A DNA stretch of 64,000 bases from Anastatus disparis (lineage: Eukaryota > Arthropoda > Insecta > Hymenoptera > Eupelmidae), in contig JAFFSR010000227.1 of NCBI GenBank assembly GCA_017163975.1, forward strand, positions 4,764,501 to 4,828,500, given 5' to 3'. Numbering within the stretch: position 1 is the first letter of the stretch; the number at the start of each line of letters is the position of its first letter. Both the position numbers and the translations under genes were made by a program. The notes beneath the pieces are model-generated. The model did not search any database. It worked only from the letters and a program-made list of their open reading frames with translations, and was not told where the DNA came from. Positions 10,261 through 22,188 of the stretch are shown piece by piece.

Positions 10261-11710
10261 CATTTTTAATTGAGTTATTGACTTTTTGGAAGTATTAGTT
10301 ATTTATTTTCCTCTTTTAAACTCAGATATAAATCCAGAAATTATATGGTTTTGAAAAAAAATCAACCGCTTGCTGAATTAAGTCCATTTAATTGACTCAT
10401 GCAAATAATGAAATGAGCAATTGAATCACATACGAAACTAAATAATCTTTTTACATTTTTTTATTTCCATTCACTTTAATAAAACCTATGAATTATATCT
10501 TATGCGTCATTTCTAAAGCTAAAACACTATAATCGGTCCACAGTATTTTGCTCAGAGATACAGTAACCAACAAACAATATTTAATTAGTGATATTGGTGT
10601 CACGGTAACCAACGTATAGTATTTAAAAATTTAAAGGTTTGATAAGATTATAACTGACATAATATTTAATAGTCCTGTGCGCATATGTATAATTAAATTA
10701 TGTTCAATTAGATAAAAAATACTTTTTTGTTTATTATCAATACCAATAGTTATTTATAAAAAAACTGTCTTATTTGATGAAATCTCCTTCTAGATTCATT
10801 TGAATGTTGTAAAGTATCAGCGAAAGGAATATCAGTGTATTCCTTTCGTTTCTTTACAATTCATATCATAGAATTTGATCCAACGTAAGTTTTCAATTTT
10901 TTTCGTATAATATATATTTCAACCTAAGTGAATTTGACAGAATATTTTTTTAATATTAATTCTTAAATAATTTTAAATTTTTTTCAAAATTTATTACAGA
11001 TTTTCATTGATTATAGAATCTTAAAGAATAAAACATTCTTTTTAAGTTGAATATATGTTTGCAAGCGAATGTAAAATACCGACATTACAGTTTTCCAAAT
11101 TTTTGATTCGTAATCTAAAAGTTTACAATATCTTTATGTCACAGCATTCCATTTTTATTAATAAAAAGCATAATATAGAAATATTTCTGAAAATTTTTGA
11201 ATAAAAATTAAAAATTTAGAAAACTGCAATATCGATAATTATGTACAAATCATATACCCTATTACATCCTCTTAAAGAAATAAATATGCCATATTATGTT
11301 TTATAAAATTTTCTATTTTATATAAATCTAAAATCTCGAAAATAAATTATTTCCTCTATATACCTGGTTAAATAAATCAAATCTACATTTTTCATGATGT
11401 ACTTTATTTTGAGTTTCGTTAAATTAATGCTTATTTCTTGAACATTAAACATTCAAAAAAGTCATTTGTTACTAGAAAAGTGGATTTTATTTTTCCCAAA
11501 GTTATTCTTTCTAATTTTTAATCCTTTGTGTTGATACTACATTATTTTTCATTCTTATGTTTCCTGTAAAAGTATTTTTAAAATTAAAAATTTTCATACT
11601 GCGCAATAAAATTCAATTTTCGCGTACAATTAGTTTCAATTAATGCAATAATTTGTACTTCTCTCTGTTACCGAAACTAAATCCAATAAACTGCTTAATC
11701 AATCCAGGAA
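10261..11710. other. AT-rich tract with one strong hairpin
   Basis: About 1.4 kb of AT-rich DNA with no gene. The only structure I see is the hairpin at 10800-10866, listed separately. Confidence 0.55.
10800..10866. other. MicroRNA-precursor-like hairpin
   Basis: The left arm TGAATGTTGTAAAG ... GCGAAAGGAATA pairs with TATTCCTTTCG ... CTTTACAATTCATA around a ~6-nt loop. The stem is about 25-28 bp with small bulges, which is the size and shape of a pre-miRNA stem but with a short loop. I recognise no known miRNA seed. It could equally be a decayed small palindromic element. Confidence 0.35.
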
Positions 11711-11719
11711 TTTTTGATT

Positions 11720-12460
11720 ATTTTAGAATTGCAAAGCAGTAGTAGTAGTATTAGTAGTGTACCATCCGTTTCTATCTCAATATATACAGCTAACAATATC
11801 TATCATATATTCGAGCTTTGCTTCTGTGGTTTATTCTATAACTTGATTCCCCATGTTCTGTGCTTAAACAGCAGTAGTACATAAAGAGAAATACCGTCTT
11901 TGGGTATTAACCAAGTGACAAGTCACTCTAGGGGAATGTTGTTCTATCCTTCATCGTCTTAATAATCAAGTGCACTATTTGCCCTGGCTTCTGTATTTGT
12001 GATTGCAATAGAACGTACACAAAGAGAGAGAGAAAGAGAAAACACCTTTCAGAAAATAGGATGCCAGTGACTTTACATAGGCATCCTTAGATGTAAGAGC
12101 GTCTCGAGTAGTAGTAGTACTGGTAGTAGAAGGCCAGACTCCAATTAAGCTTGGCGTTAGGTTGCATTCATTACCAATTTCCTCTGCGACGCTAAGCTAG
12201 TCATCTCTTCTTTGCACTCTCCATTATTTTCTTCATTCTCTATCCTCCTCTATCTGCTTGCTAACAAACACGTTCTCATAGCAAGCTTTGTGGCACACGT
12301 CCATTTGAACACCAAGAGTGTTAATCCTCGAAAGCTTTATGTATGTATACTTTAGCTGATGCTAAATTCTGAAAAGAGCGAGAAAGAATTTTATGACAAA
12401 TAAAATGGCAATCAGACCTGTAGCTCGTTGCCAAGTCTGGTTTCTTTTAGGTTTTTTGGC
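11720..12460. other. Higher-GC non-coding island
   Basis: Contains GTA/AGT triplet runs at 11741-11757 and 12109-12130, a GAGA tract near 12020, and mixed-composition sequence unlike the AT-rich flanks. No open frame with ATG and coding character. Possibly a regulatory element or a conserved block. Confidence 0.4.
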
Positions 12461-14084
12461 TATTATGTAAGGGAAAACAATGCTATTACAACTAGTACAA
12501 ATGTGGAATAAGATTTTTATACAAAGAAGTTGAAAATCTTTATTTTTTTAGAGTATTACTGTATTATTAATAAATATTTCGAAATTTTTTTTAACTTTTT
12601 TCAAACATATTAAAAAAAAATGTAAAATAATTATATATAAAAATTACAATGAATACAAAATAAAAAAAGTTCGTACAATAATTTTAACTTATAATTTTTT
12701 AAATAAAGTTAATTAAGTTTGAAAAGATTGCAATAAAAATTTAGATAAAAAGGATGGAAACTGTTACTTTAAATAATAGTCTTTTTTAAATGTCTCATTA
12801 TATAACAAACAAATTATCTACTTTTATACGATTGAAAATTTCATGAATCTTTTGCATTAAAAAATTATTTACTTAAATACATATTATTTTGAGTTCAAAA
12901 TATTTATAGATGAGGGTTTTTGAAGATTTTAACGATACATGAGATCCTCATGAACTGTTAATTTATTACAATAATTTATCATATAAAATTCTCCCGACGA
13001 TTAAATCTGTCAAGTGTACTAAGCTTTTATTTCGAAAAAAGGGCAACCTACATGACCTATTTTTTTAAAAGTCGAGTATTTTTTTCCACAAGTATACACA
13101 CAGGCATACATGCGTAAAAATATATATATATGTGTGTACATACAGCAATCGACCATGTAAACTTCAAGTCCTTAAGAAACGTTATAGTATAAAGATAGTA
13201 GTCTCTTGAGAGATTCAACTCCGTCTCTCGCGGCCAGAGGAAAAGAGACAGAGAAACAGACAGAAAGTGAAAGAGAGAGAGAGAGAGGAAAACGGGCCAA
13301 GCACTTGCCTCGTTAGCGAATCATTAGCGACTCTTCCTCCAGCGTTAGTATAGCAGAGAGTTTGTATAGATACGTGCATACGTTTCTCACATAATTGCGC
13401 GCCAACTTCTAGCGCAACGATTCCAATGTGGCTTTCATTGCTAAAAAAGCTACTGGCTCTTTACATCCTCGTATTGCTTATTTTTTTTTTTCTTACATTT
13501 TCTTTAGGGTTTCTTTTCGTTAGAAGCTTGTTGGCTTAAAAAAAGTGATATGGATTCTGTTTCCATTCATAAATTATTTTATTATAAATACATTTATATT
13601 TATAAATTAAACAAATGTGGAATTCCTTTATACACATTGAATTTTAATAAGTTTAGTATTTAACGAATTCTTTTTATCTACGTCATTCTATTCTCGTTTA
13701 ATCAATATTCTTATAATATATCTATAGCTGTATAGATGAGAGGTACGTGATCAAAGTCAACCAATTATATTGCAAGCAAAGAGCTTAAATAAAGAGCTTT
13801 ACTCTACTGCTCATTATTATTATAAGTGAAAATAAGGAGGATGAAAAAGTTTTTTAATTACTTAAAAATACCAATTTTATATTTTCATAATTAGTTTTTA
13901 AATTTAAATTAGGAACTTTGTTTAATATGTAGCTATTAAATAAAAACAAACGACGTGTCATAAAGTCGAAATTTGAGTTGACTCGAATTAAGAATTAAAG
14001 TATAAAAGATGTATATTAAATAATAACTACAAAAATTTTTAATGTTTTTATTTGACAATTTGTACTAAAATTTAATACTCATTT
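12461..14084. other. AT-rich tract with a GAGA island
   Basis: AT-rich on both sides of a ~400-bp island at 13.1-13.5 kb that holds a (GA)n run (13271-13287), many CpGs and TGTGTGTACATAC sequence. No gene recognised. Confidence 0.45.
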
Positions 14085-14197
14085 ATACTTACCTCATCAA
14101 TAATGGCCAATTTATTAACTCGACAAGTGGGCTGAAAGTAAATTATAACTGACTTTTAAAATTTAGCGCAAATAAAGTACTTTGCTAAATTAGAGAC
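14085..14197 (-). repeat. Dispersed ~115-bp repeat, copy 2
   Basis: Matches 2045-2166 in order: TTACCTCATCAATAATGGCC, TTTATTAACTCG, GGGCTGAAAGTAAATTATAA, AAATAAAGTACTTTGCTAAA. On the minus strand a 39-nt block again lies between CTTTCAG and GAGGTAAGT, both good splice-site consensus. Confidence 0.65.
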
Positions 14198-14356
14198 TTA
14201 TGACAAACTAATAATAAAAAATTATTAGAAAGATATCAAATTTAAATAACAATTGATAAATTATAAAAAATTATAAAATTTCAATTTTATTTTTTTCTTA
14301 AATTGGGCCCGCTTAAGTAAATAAAATTTTTTTAAATATTTTTTTAAGTAAATAAA

Positions 14357-14462
14357 ATGGTCACTGTTGAGGTAAGAATAAAGCTCATTATGCCATTTGG
14401 GAAAAAAAAGTATATTTCTCTTCCGGAAGAAATATGCTACTTTACTATCCAGTTGCATAATG
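14357..14462 (+). mobile_element. Snap-back element, member 1
   Basis: The arms of a 77-bp palindrome (14386-14462) read CATTATGCCATTTGGG and, inverted, ACATTATGCAACTGGATAG. A 29-bp lead-in, ATGGTCACTGTTGAGGTAAG then AATAAAGC, also flanks the member at 44661 in inverted form. The ATG frame running 14357-14695 crosses this palindrome and is therefore doubtful as a gene. Confidence 0.6.
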
Positions 14463-15707
14463 TACTAATACTAAATAGCTTAGTTGCTGCATCAATTAAT
14501 TATATTGAAAAAAGGAAGATAAAAGCATCGGGGGTTGATTTGAGCATCATACAAATTAAACAAAAGTTCTTTACTATTAACCTAGCACATATTTCGATTT
14601 GCAACAAGAGTACTCGAGCTCGCATCATAACCCATCCAACCTTCTTACCCAAAGCCACTTACATTGCTTCATCTACAAGCGCGCAAACCACTTGACGTTA
14701 TACACGAGTTGTAACAATACCACGTACCGCGAGTAATATTCCGTACTTGATTAATATAATTCAGTCAGAAAGTTCAAATAGTATAATTATTTAGAGTATT
14801 TAGTTTTTGTATTAATCATTGTAAATAAATAACAAACTTTCCTAAATGACGATAATTCATTAAATTAATAACATAATATTGATATTAATGTCAAAAATAT
14901 TTTCATCAATCAACTTCATCTACAATATCAAAGAAGGTACATATAATTAATAATGGTAAAAAATTACAAACACATTAAAAAACTTCATGTTTTGAATGAT
15001 TTTTTTATGTTTCAACATTACATATGGTAAATAAATCCAAAGAAAATCACAAATTTTGTGCGGTATTAAATAATTTATCAAGTATTATTAACTAAGGAAG
15101 AATGCAAATATATTCAATCAAATCAATGCCTTCATAAGAGAAAACATCAGTCTTTAAATTATGGATTTAAATAAAAATTTATGAATGATTTAATCATAAA
15201 TTTTAATAATAATCATAAATTTTAAATTGTATTGTAATTTAAAAATCGTGACTCCTAAAATGATTTTCAAAAAAATAAAAGTATAAAGCCACAACTACCT
15301 TAAAAATGGTAATACTTATAACCATAATACACAAGTATAAAGGCATAATAAAAAAAGTGTTCAAAATTATACAATCGCTATATATTGGTACATATGACAG
15401 TTATGACCTACAGTAACATTCTTAAGGAGGTAATATATTGGACCTTTAACTTTAAACAAATGTTTGTTGTTTAATCTATAATTTTTAGTAATTTTACTCG
15501 ATTTTAATTAAAAAAATTTATTGAAAAAATAATAATTGCAACTAATTGAAATCTTAGTTACGGAATTATATACATTGGTTATATTGCAAATGGAATAAAT
15601 GTATTAAAACCTAATAAATATTCAAATAATTTTAATTGTAAAAAAAGAGTCAAGGTAGAAAAAGATGACATTTTATCCATGGTTAAAAATATTATAAATT
15701 ACAGTCA
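14463..15707. other. Non-coding tract
   Basis: Mixed composition to about 14750 (ACTCGAGCTCGCATC; CACGTACCGCGAG), then AT-rich. No gene recognised. The frame from 14357 ends at 14695 and has no family resemblance I can name. Confidence 0.45.
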
Positions 15708-15812
15708 GAGATCGTCAGTGGCTCATTCGGTAGAGCAATGGATTCGTAATCTCGAGGTTCCGAGTTTAAATAGCATTTAACGACGTTAAATAATAAAAAA
15801 AAAACAAAAAAA
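15708..15812 (+). mobile_element. tRNA-derived SINE, copy 2 (internally deleted)
   Basis: The head is well kept (TGGCTCATTCGGTAGAGCAA, CTCGAGGTTCCGAG), but the middle ~100 bp is gone and the head joins the 3' end ACGACGTTAAATAATAAA and the A-rich tail directly. The break falls within the B box. Confidence 0.9.
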
Positions 15813-17712
15813 GTTACGGTAAGAAAACAATTTTCATTTTTATTTTGCCGATTTTTTATATTTTTTAAATGTTATAATTTTTTTTTTAATTATTCTAAAC
15901 TTTTTACTGTATTTTATAAAAATGAAATTTATTCTCTTATCATTTTTGATTTTATTGTCAAAAGTCACGTAGATACGTATTTAATAACTTTCAAAATACT
16001 CCACTTTGCTACTAAAATTATTCATGTACATTTTATATAGTAATCCTTGTTTGTCCTATTTATACCTATAAAACATTAACTGTCTCTAACTTTTAAAATT
16101 TAGTTTTAAACCATCTCGTAAACTATATTTACAGAAATGCAACAAATTTACTATCGTTTAAAATATAAATGACTGAAGTGTTTGATGACTAAACTTTTTT
16201 ATTGTCATTGTTTAGTTTGAAAAACAAAAAGGAAAAAAGAAAGAACCATTGAAACAAGTAAAAAACGTAAATCCCTCTGGACTTTTCAATTTCATCGTTA
16301 TAAATAACTTTTCTATTGTATATATATATACCAAAAGCAAGCATTTGCTAGAACTAAAAGTTTTTTCTTTTTGTCGTCGCGCACACACGCTAACATCGAA
16401 ATGTTCGCCATAAAAAATCCAAAGCTTTCATAGCTATTCCTATTTCTCTTCTTCGTACTTTTTTTTTCTTCTCTAATATTTTTTTTTTCTCTCCTTTTCT
16501 TCTTTTCTTTTCTTTCTATATAGTCGTACTCGAAAATCGACTGCGCAGTCAGAATAACAGTGAACATTTGGAAAAAACGTCACGTACCATTTTCAAAGGC
16601 TCGCGCGCTCTCTCGCGAACGCGTATATATAGATACGCTTTTCGCCAAAAGAAGAGAAACATCTGGGAAAAAGAGGATCCGTCTCTATCTGTACGTGTAT
16701 ACTGATATCACTCTGATAAAGGAGGGTGAGAGAAAGAAGAGCTAGAAACAAAGTTTTTTTTAGGATTCTATGTATGTGTATGTAGTTAGTGAAAGCATCA
16801 AGTTTTTGTATGAGGGCTAGTTTTTTTTTTCTTTAGCTCGCACTCTCAGTTGTTACCAGGTAAAAACTAATTTTATGTCTTGCTTTTGGTAAAAGTTTCG
16901 ATAGAAAGACGTGTACCGCGTATTTATGTATGAAAATACAGTTGAATATTATTGAAAATGTGAGAATTTTTTTTTTACTCTTTTTATAAATTAATATTGA
17001 TTTTATTCTCAATTTCTTTAGTCATATAAATTTAATCTAAATTTTGAGCTACGAGTGATTTTTAGGTATTATATTGGGGTAACACTGTAAACATAAATAT
17101 ATAAATATAATTTTTATTTACTCGAGTTTATGCAATAAAATTTGATTATCAAACATGTATATTTTATAAGAGACCGTTCATAAACTTTATAAGACTTTCT
17201 TCGCTATTTTTTTTATGATGTTCGTAAACAGCCGTGCGTTATTTTTTGCTTGCTCCCTCTTTTGATCTTAGGTGATTTTTTACATCTCTAAAAATTTTAT
17301 AATCATTATTTTTTATCCGCTGACAAATTACATTATAATATTTAGATTGTTGAAAAATTAAACTAACTAAGAGACTGACAAAATTTCGGATCACACATTT
17401 ATTTGTAAGTTGTAATTCGGGATATGTTGTGTTTTCAAAAAATATGAAAAAAGTCTGACTCCAATAAATGAAACAGCTTTGGAGTTAAATAATATAATCA
17501 TTTTATGGAATACTTTGAAAATTACCTTTGTTTGAAATAAACACAAACAAAGTTATTTTTGTCTTATATCATAAACCAAAATTCTGTAAAAAGTTTAAAA
17601 AAAAATTTTTATTTAAGATTGTTGGATTAAGAAATATTAATTTATTCCAGATTTATCATTAATTTAAGAACAAAGATTAAAAACATATTAAGACTAATGA
17701 TGAAATATTAAA
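15813..17712. other. AT-rich tract with an island at 16.25-16.95 kb
   Basis: The island has polypyrimidine runs (16450-16520), CpG-rich GCTCGCGCGCTCTCTCGCGA near 16601 and TATATAGATACG-type sequence. Both strands are open for 60-85 codons there only because of low complexity. No gene recognised. Confidence 0.45.
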
Positions 17713-17920
17713 GAGGTCTTCAGTGGCTTAGTCGGTAGAGCGATGGATTGATAATCTCGAGGTTCCGAGTTCGAATCCCACTCTCGACCGTTTTATACAA
17801 GCACCGCTGTACGATACATGCGCTTTGTTCACAAACACACTGAGAAACCTCCGTCGTTAATTAGCATCGTAATGATAGCATAAATACACCGACGTTAAAT
17901 AAAAAAATAAAAGAAACAAA
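17713..17920 (+). mobile_element. tRNA-derived SINE, copy 3
   Basis: Near full length. A box TGGCTTAGTCGG and B box GAGTTCGAATCCC, then the body TACAAGCACCGCTGTACGAT, AACACACTGAGAAACCTCCG, ATTAGCATCGTAATGATAGC, GACGTTAAATAAA and an A-rich tail. The internal pol III promoter boxes look intact. Confidence 0.93.
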
Positions 17921-18119
17921 TTTTATGTTTTAAAAAATGTTTAAAATATTTTTTTACTTTTATTTTTGATCTCTGATAATTTTTTAACATAAAAATGTTT
18001 ATCATGTAAATAAACATTGCGTAAAAATAAGAGATAATAAATTAATTTGTTTAAAATTTTTTTTATTACTTTGCATTTTGAAGGCGATTTATATAAAAAA
18101 AAGTAAAGGTGAAAAGCTT

Positions 18120-18203
18120 ATATCTGTGGTCAAAAGGCAAAATAACATTAGTTATATGCTTATACAAAGGACTAATGTTATTTTGCCTTTTGACCACAGA
18201 TAT
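18120..18203. repeat. Perfect 33-bp inverted repeat (84-bp hairpin)
   Basis: The left arm 18120-18152 (ATATCTGTGGTCAAAAGGCA and on) and the right arm 18171-18203 are exact reverse complements around an 18-nt loop. Absence of any mismatch in AT-rich DNA suggests a recent origin or selection. It could be a very small MITE or a hairpin RNA. Confidence 0.85.
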
Positions 18204-19320
18204 ATTATAATAAAATATAATTATATTCCTCTCCTTTTCTTATATGAAACCCTTTGCCTCCTTAAGGCATTTACGTAATTCATAAACGGTCCTTAAGACG
18301 TAAAGTACGTAAAAGGATTTATCTTTAGTTTAAATATAAAGAACATTGAAGATGTTTTTATTCATCGAGCTTATTATTTTGTAATATATTCATTGTTTGT
18401 TTTTGAATTTATATGGCGCGAAGAAAAATCAGAAATATATTGGTCATAAAAGCTTATATTTTCTAAAAATATAAATTTGTATACTCCTAAGACGTTGCAT
18501 CATCTATTTTTTTCTTTTTTCTTTTTTCTTCTTATATTTTCCAATCTCAAGCTTTCCCATTCTCCATCGATGTCGCGCTTTATTTGCCTATTTCCTTTCA
18601 TACGAAGCCACTTCACTCGCGAATCACGTTCTAACGTGGTGCTCGTTTTCCGCGCGCACAGCGAGAAAACGTATCCAAGAATTGCCACTCACGAAAAAAA
18701 GGAAGATAAAAAGGAAGAAAAAATAAAGAAAAAGAAGATAGCGAGGTCAGCATGGAATCGATCGGTGAAAATCCGCAAGCTCCAAGCTCTCTTCTTCTTT
18801 TGGGAAAAGGTGTGTGCTTGGATCTTTCATTGAAGGAACGCTCAGAATAGGCAAAGAGCTTCTTCGTTCGGAATGAAGACCCCCAAAGGAGTAACAGCAC
18901 AATGCGGATGGTACCTTTTGAAACAGTGTTGGGGAAGAATAGCCAAGGCATTGTGACCACGTCCGATGCATACACACACGTACCTATACACATGTATACA
19001 ACTGAATGAGATAACGTGCGGCTAGTCTGTAGAAGAAAGAGAAACGGCCTCAGTGGGAACGTTATGTGCCTTGCACCGTCAATTTCTCTCTCTCCTTCTC
19101 TTTTCTTCTTGCTCTTTCATTCTATGAGAATAGCAAGGAATCTACTGGATATAAGGCGTTAGAAGCTCAAGTCATAGAGGATTTAAGAGAGGTTGGCCAG
19201 CAGCTCACTCTATTAAACTTAGGACGATCTCCTTTGTTTCTTTATGCTTTGTTTGCTCTCATTATTTCAAATGTTGCGTAATTTTCTAGCTGGAGTTCCT
19301 TTTTTTCTTACTTACAGATA
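18204..19320. other. Higher-GC island 18.47-19.3 kb
   Basis: Rich in CpG and polypurine/polypyrimidine tracts, with overlapping low-complexity frames on both strands. A 32-codon ATG frame at 18752 (MESIGENPQAPSS) and an ATG-less stretch around 19130-19280 (ENSKESTGYKALEAQVIEDL) look somewhat protein-like, but neither has a recognised family or clear splice sites. Confidence 0.35.
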
Positions 19321-21449
19321 AGATTGGCATACGGTGCGTTTTATTGTTTCGAGGAACTTTTCATGAATAGGTAGAGTTAATGAAAATAATTATTCTTCTT
19401 TAATGTCAAAGAAAATTTGGTGAAATATAATTAGATGAAGTTTTGTGAAATTTATGAAGATTTGGATTACTGAATTTAAGTTGTATTCTTAATCAAGTTC
19501 ATAAATGATTTTTAGATAACCAGCATTTGGGATTCATAATCACCCTAGAAAATGCATAAAAATGTTATTTCATATAACAGATTGAGCATATATGAATTAT
19601 CGATCTTAAATAGAGCCAACATATTGGCTTTTCGATCCGCTAAAAGTTAATCTCTCTAATATTAGTATAAAAATTTTTTATTAAATATGTAATTATATGA
19701 AAGTTTATTTAAGCGTTTGTAATCACTTTAACAAGTTTTTTGTGAAAATTTCGAGTTTTGCCAAAAAAGAAGTGTTTCTGATTTTCTTTAAATTGTCAAA
19801 TCACCAACAAAATAGAGTTTCATTTTCGAAATTATTATAAAAAAATGTAAACTTTAAAATAATTTTTAGACATGAAATTGATTGAAAAGTAAATATTTTA
19901 TCTTTAATACTGATTCTACAGTTAAAATCAAGTTTATTATTAAGTGTTTTTTTACTTCCCCAGAAATTTTCTTAAAAGTCTTTTTAAATTCACCTTTAAA
20001 ATTCTATAATAATTCAGTTGAGTATTTTTAGACTAGAAGCTTTATCGAGTAGTTCAACATCAGATGTTTTAAGATAAAATATTTATCTTTTTGTAGGATG
20101 TTAGAATAGTAAATGTAAGTATGCAAAAGTTATTTTAATTTCAATACATTAAAAAGGAACTTTTAATTAATTTCTAAAAAAAAAATAATACAGTAATAAC
20201 TTTAATTTTTCAAAATAAAATTTATTTAAAATACACGAAAAATCACTGTTTTAAATTTCCATCCTTGACTGGATTAAAATTTTGTTATTGTATTCAAAGG
20301 TCGACTTTTCCAACTATGTGCGCGCATGAAGTTCTCTCACAAACGATGACATTTACTCCTTTGCTCTTGTAACCACACTACATACACACCCACACACAGC
20401 TCTCTGTTTCTGTTCAAATAAGAGAAACGATAGTAAGCAGCACATTGGTGTGTTCCATGTGACTTCGAACATGACATACGACTCAAGCTAATTGCGAGTC
20501 ACAGTATAGCAAACCGTTTGTCCTACACCCACGTACACGTATACATACACACGCGCTTGTGTACATATATATAGTACTAAGTACTGAGATTCCACTGTCG
20601 CATAATAACGGAAAGCTAGCGTCTGCCTAGGCTTGAGCTTATTGCTCTGAAATGCGCGCGTTATATACGTTGACAAATATACACACATGCACACACACAC
20701 GTGTACACAAGTACGCGTGTTTGTTAGATATTCTAGGTAAGCTAGATGCACCCTGTCACTTGCCGACATATTTCGAATAATACAAAGCTCTCTCTTCTCT
20801 TATATAGGGAAACTTGGCTTTTGAAATGCAAGTGTAGATTTAAGCTGCAATACATCCTTTGAACTATGCCAATTTATATATCTGATTTCGTATTTTAAAT
20901 TAATTCATATATGTGCTTAGTTATTACGATTTATTTGATCTTGAGCTCTATATATTCAACATCAAAGATTGTTTTTGGGACATAAATATATACGCTACCG
21001 AATATCTTTCTAACAAGTTAGAAATAATTATTAAATCAAATTGAAATTAAAATATTCTGTATTTTAAAACTTTTAATTATTTAAAATATGGATGATAAAA
21101 ATGATGCGATATGCAGAGGAACTACCTTAACTTTATGTAAGTTTCAACAATTGGCTGCACAATGAACACTGTCGTGTGTAGAAATTAATTTAGAACAGTA
21201 ACGTATTTGACTAGTCGCAATATCAAATAGAGCTATTGGGTTATATGAAGTTCAAAGTTTTGTGGTTTGCGTAGATTGCAGAATAATGAAAATTTCGTAG
21301 ATAAGTTGCATATGCATTCATTTTTACAATAAAGTTTAATTAAAAGTGTTTATTAAAATTATATACACAAAAATTAATATATTTAAAACAAGTTTCATAT
21401 ATTTAAAAAATTTTTTATTTGTCACAATAAAAGAATCAGTATAACATTT
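19321..21449. other. AT-rich tract with an island at 20.3-20.8 kb
   Basis: The island contains CA/TG-rich sequence (ACACACCCACACACAG; ATACACACATGCACACACAC) and CACGTACACGTATAC-type motifs. The rest is AT-rich. No gene. Confidence 0.45.
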
Positions 21450-21639
21450 GAGGTCGTCAGTGGCTCATTCGGTAGAGAAATGGATTCATAATCTCGAGGT
21501 TCCGAGTTCGAATCCCGCTCTCGGCTGTTTTATACAAGCACCACTGTACATTACATGTGCTTTTCACTCACAATCTCCGTCGTTAATTAGCATCAAAATG
21601 ATAGCATAAATACAGTGACGTTAAATTAAAAAAAAAAAA
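21450..21639 (+). mobile_element. tRNA-derived SINE, copy 4
   Basis: A box TGGCTCATTCGG and B box GAGTTCGAATCCC, body TACAAGCACCACTGTACATT, ATTAGCATCAAAATGATAGC, GTGACGTTAAATT and an A tail. A ~14-bp deletion relative to copy 3 removes AACACACTG-type sequence. It ends 27 bp before a TIR element. Confidence 0.92.
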
Positions 21640-21665
21640 TTTATTTATAAAATTTAATGCGTTTG

Positions 21666-22188
21666 TTCTAAGGTGGCTGCAGTGTTTAGTGCCATATCAA
21701 ACTGAAACTCGGTCAAAAAGAACCAAATTTATTTTTTTTTTTTCTTATATAAATTTTATAAAAAATATCTTAAATCAATTACAATATTTATAATTTGTAT
21801 TAAATTCTATTCGACACAAAATATTTGGGATTACGCTTGACAGCGTTCGAATTGTATGAATTTTAAACAATTTTTTAAATACCTCTTTTATTTCATCGAT
21901 GACGTAGCATATTTTTGACTTATTTAAATTTTTAATAAATCGACAATTTCGTTTTTGGCTCTTGAAAAAATTATGATTTTATTACCGTTTTATAAGCCTA
22001 AATACTATTTTTGTTATAAGATCACATGTTAAATTTTTAAATTATAGAAATTTGAAAATTCTCTTTAATTTAGTTAAGGACCTTTTATTTTTAAAATGGC
22101 TATGAAATATTAGTAGCTTACACTTTTTATAGTATTTTTTTACTAAAGATTCTATTTTTTACCAAATAATCGCTGAAGTCACCTTAAG
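21666..22188. mobile_element. TIR element, TAAGGTG family
   Basis: The left end TCTAAGGTGGCTGCAGTG and right end CGCTGAAGTCACCTTAAG are inverted repeats of about 18 bp with four mismatches. The ~520-bp interior is AT-rich and non-coding. The left end also matches the one at 631 in copy A. Non-autonomous DNA transposon is the likely class. Confidence 0.6.

Noticed and set aside
14357..14695. 112-codon ATG frame
   Set aside because: Its first third is a snap-back palindrome and the shared lead-in repeat, so the open frame is probably incidental.
18477..18993. Overlapping frames on both strands of the 18.5-19.0 kb island
   Set aside because: Openness on both strands comes from low-complexity purine/pyrimidine sequence. 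None has a known domain.
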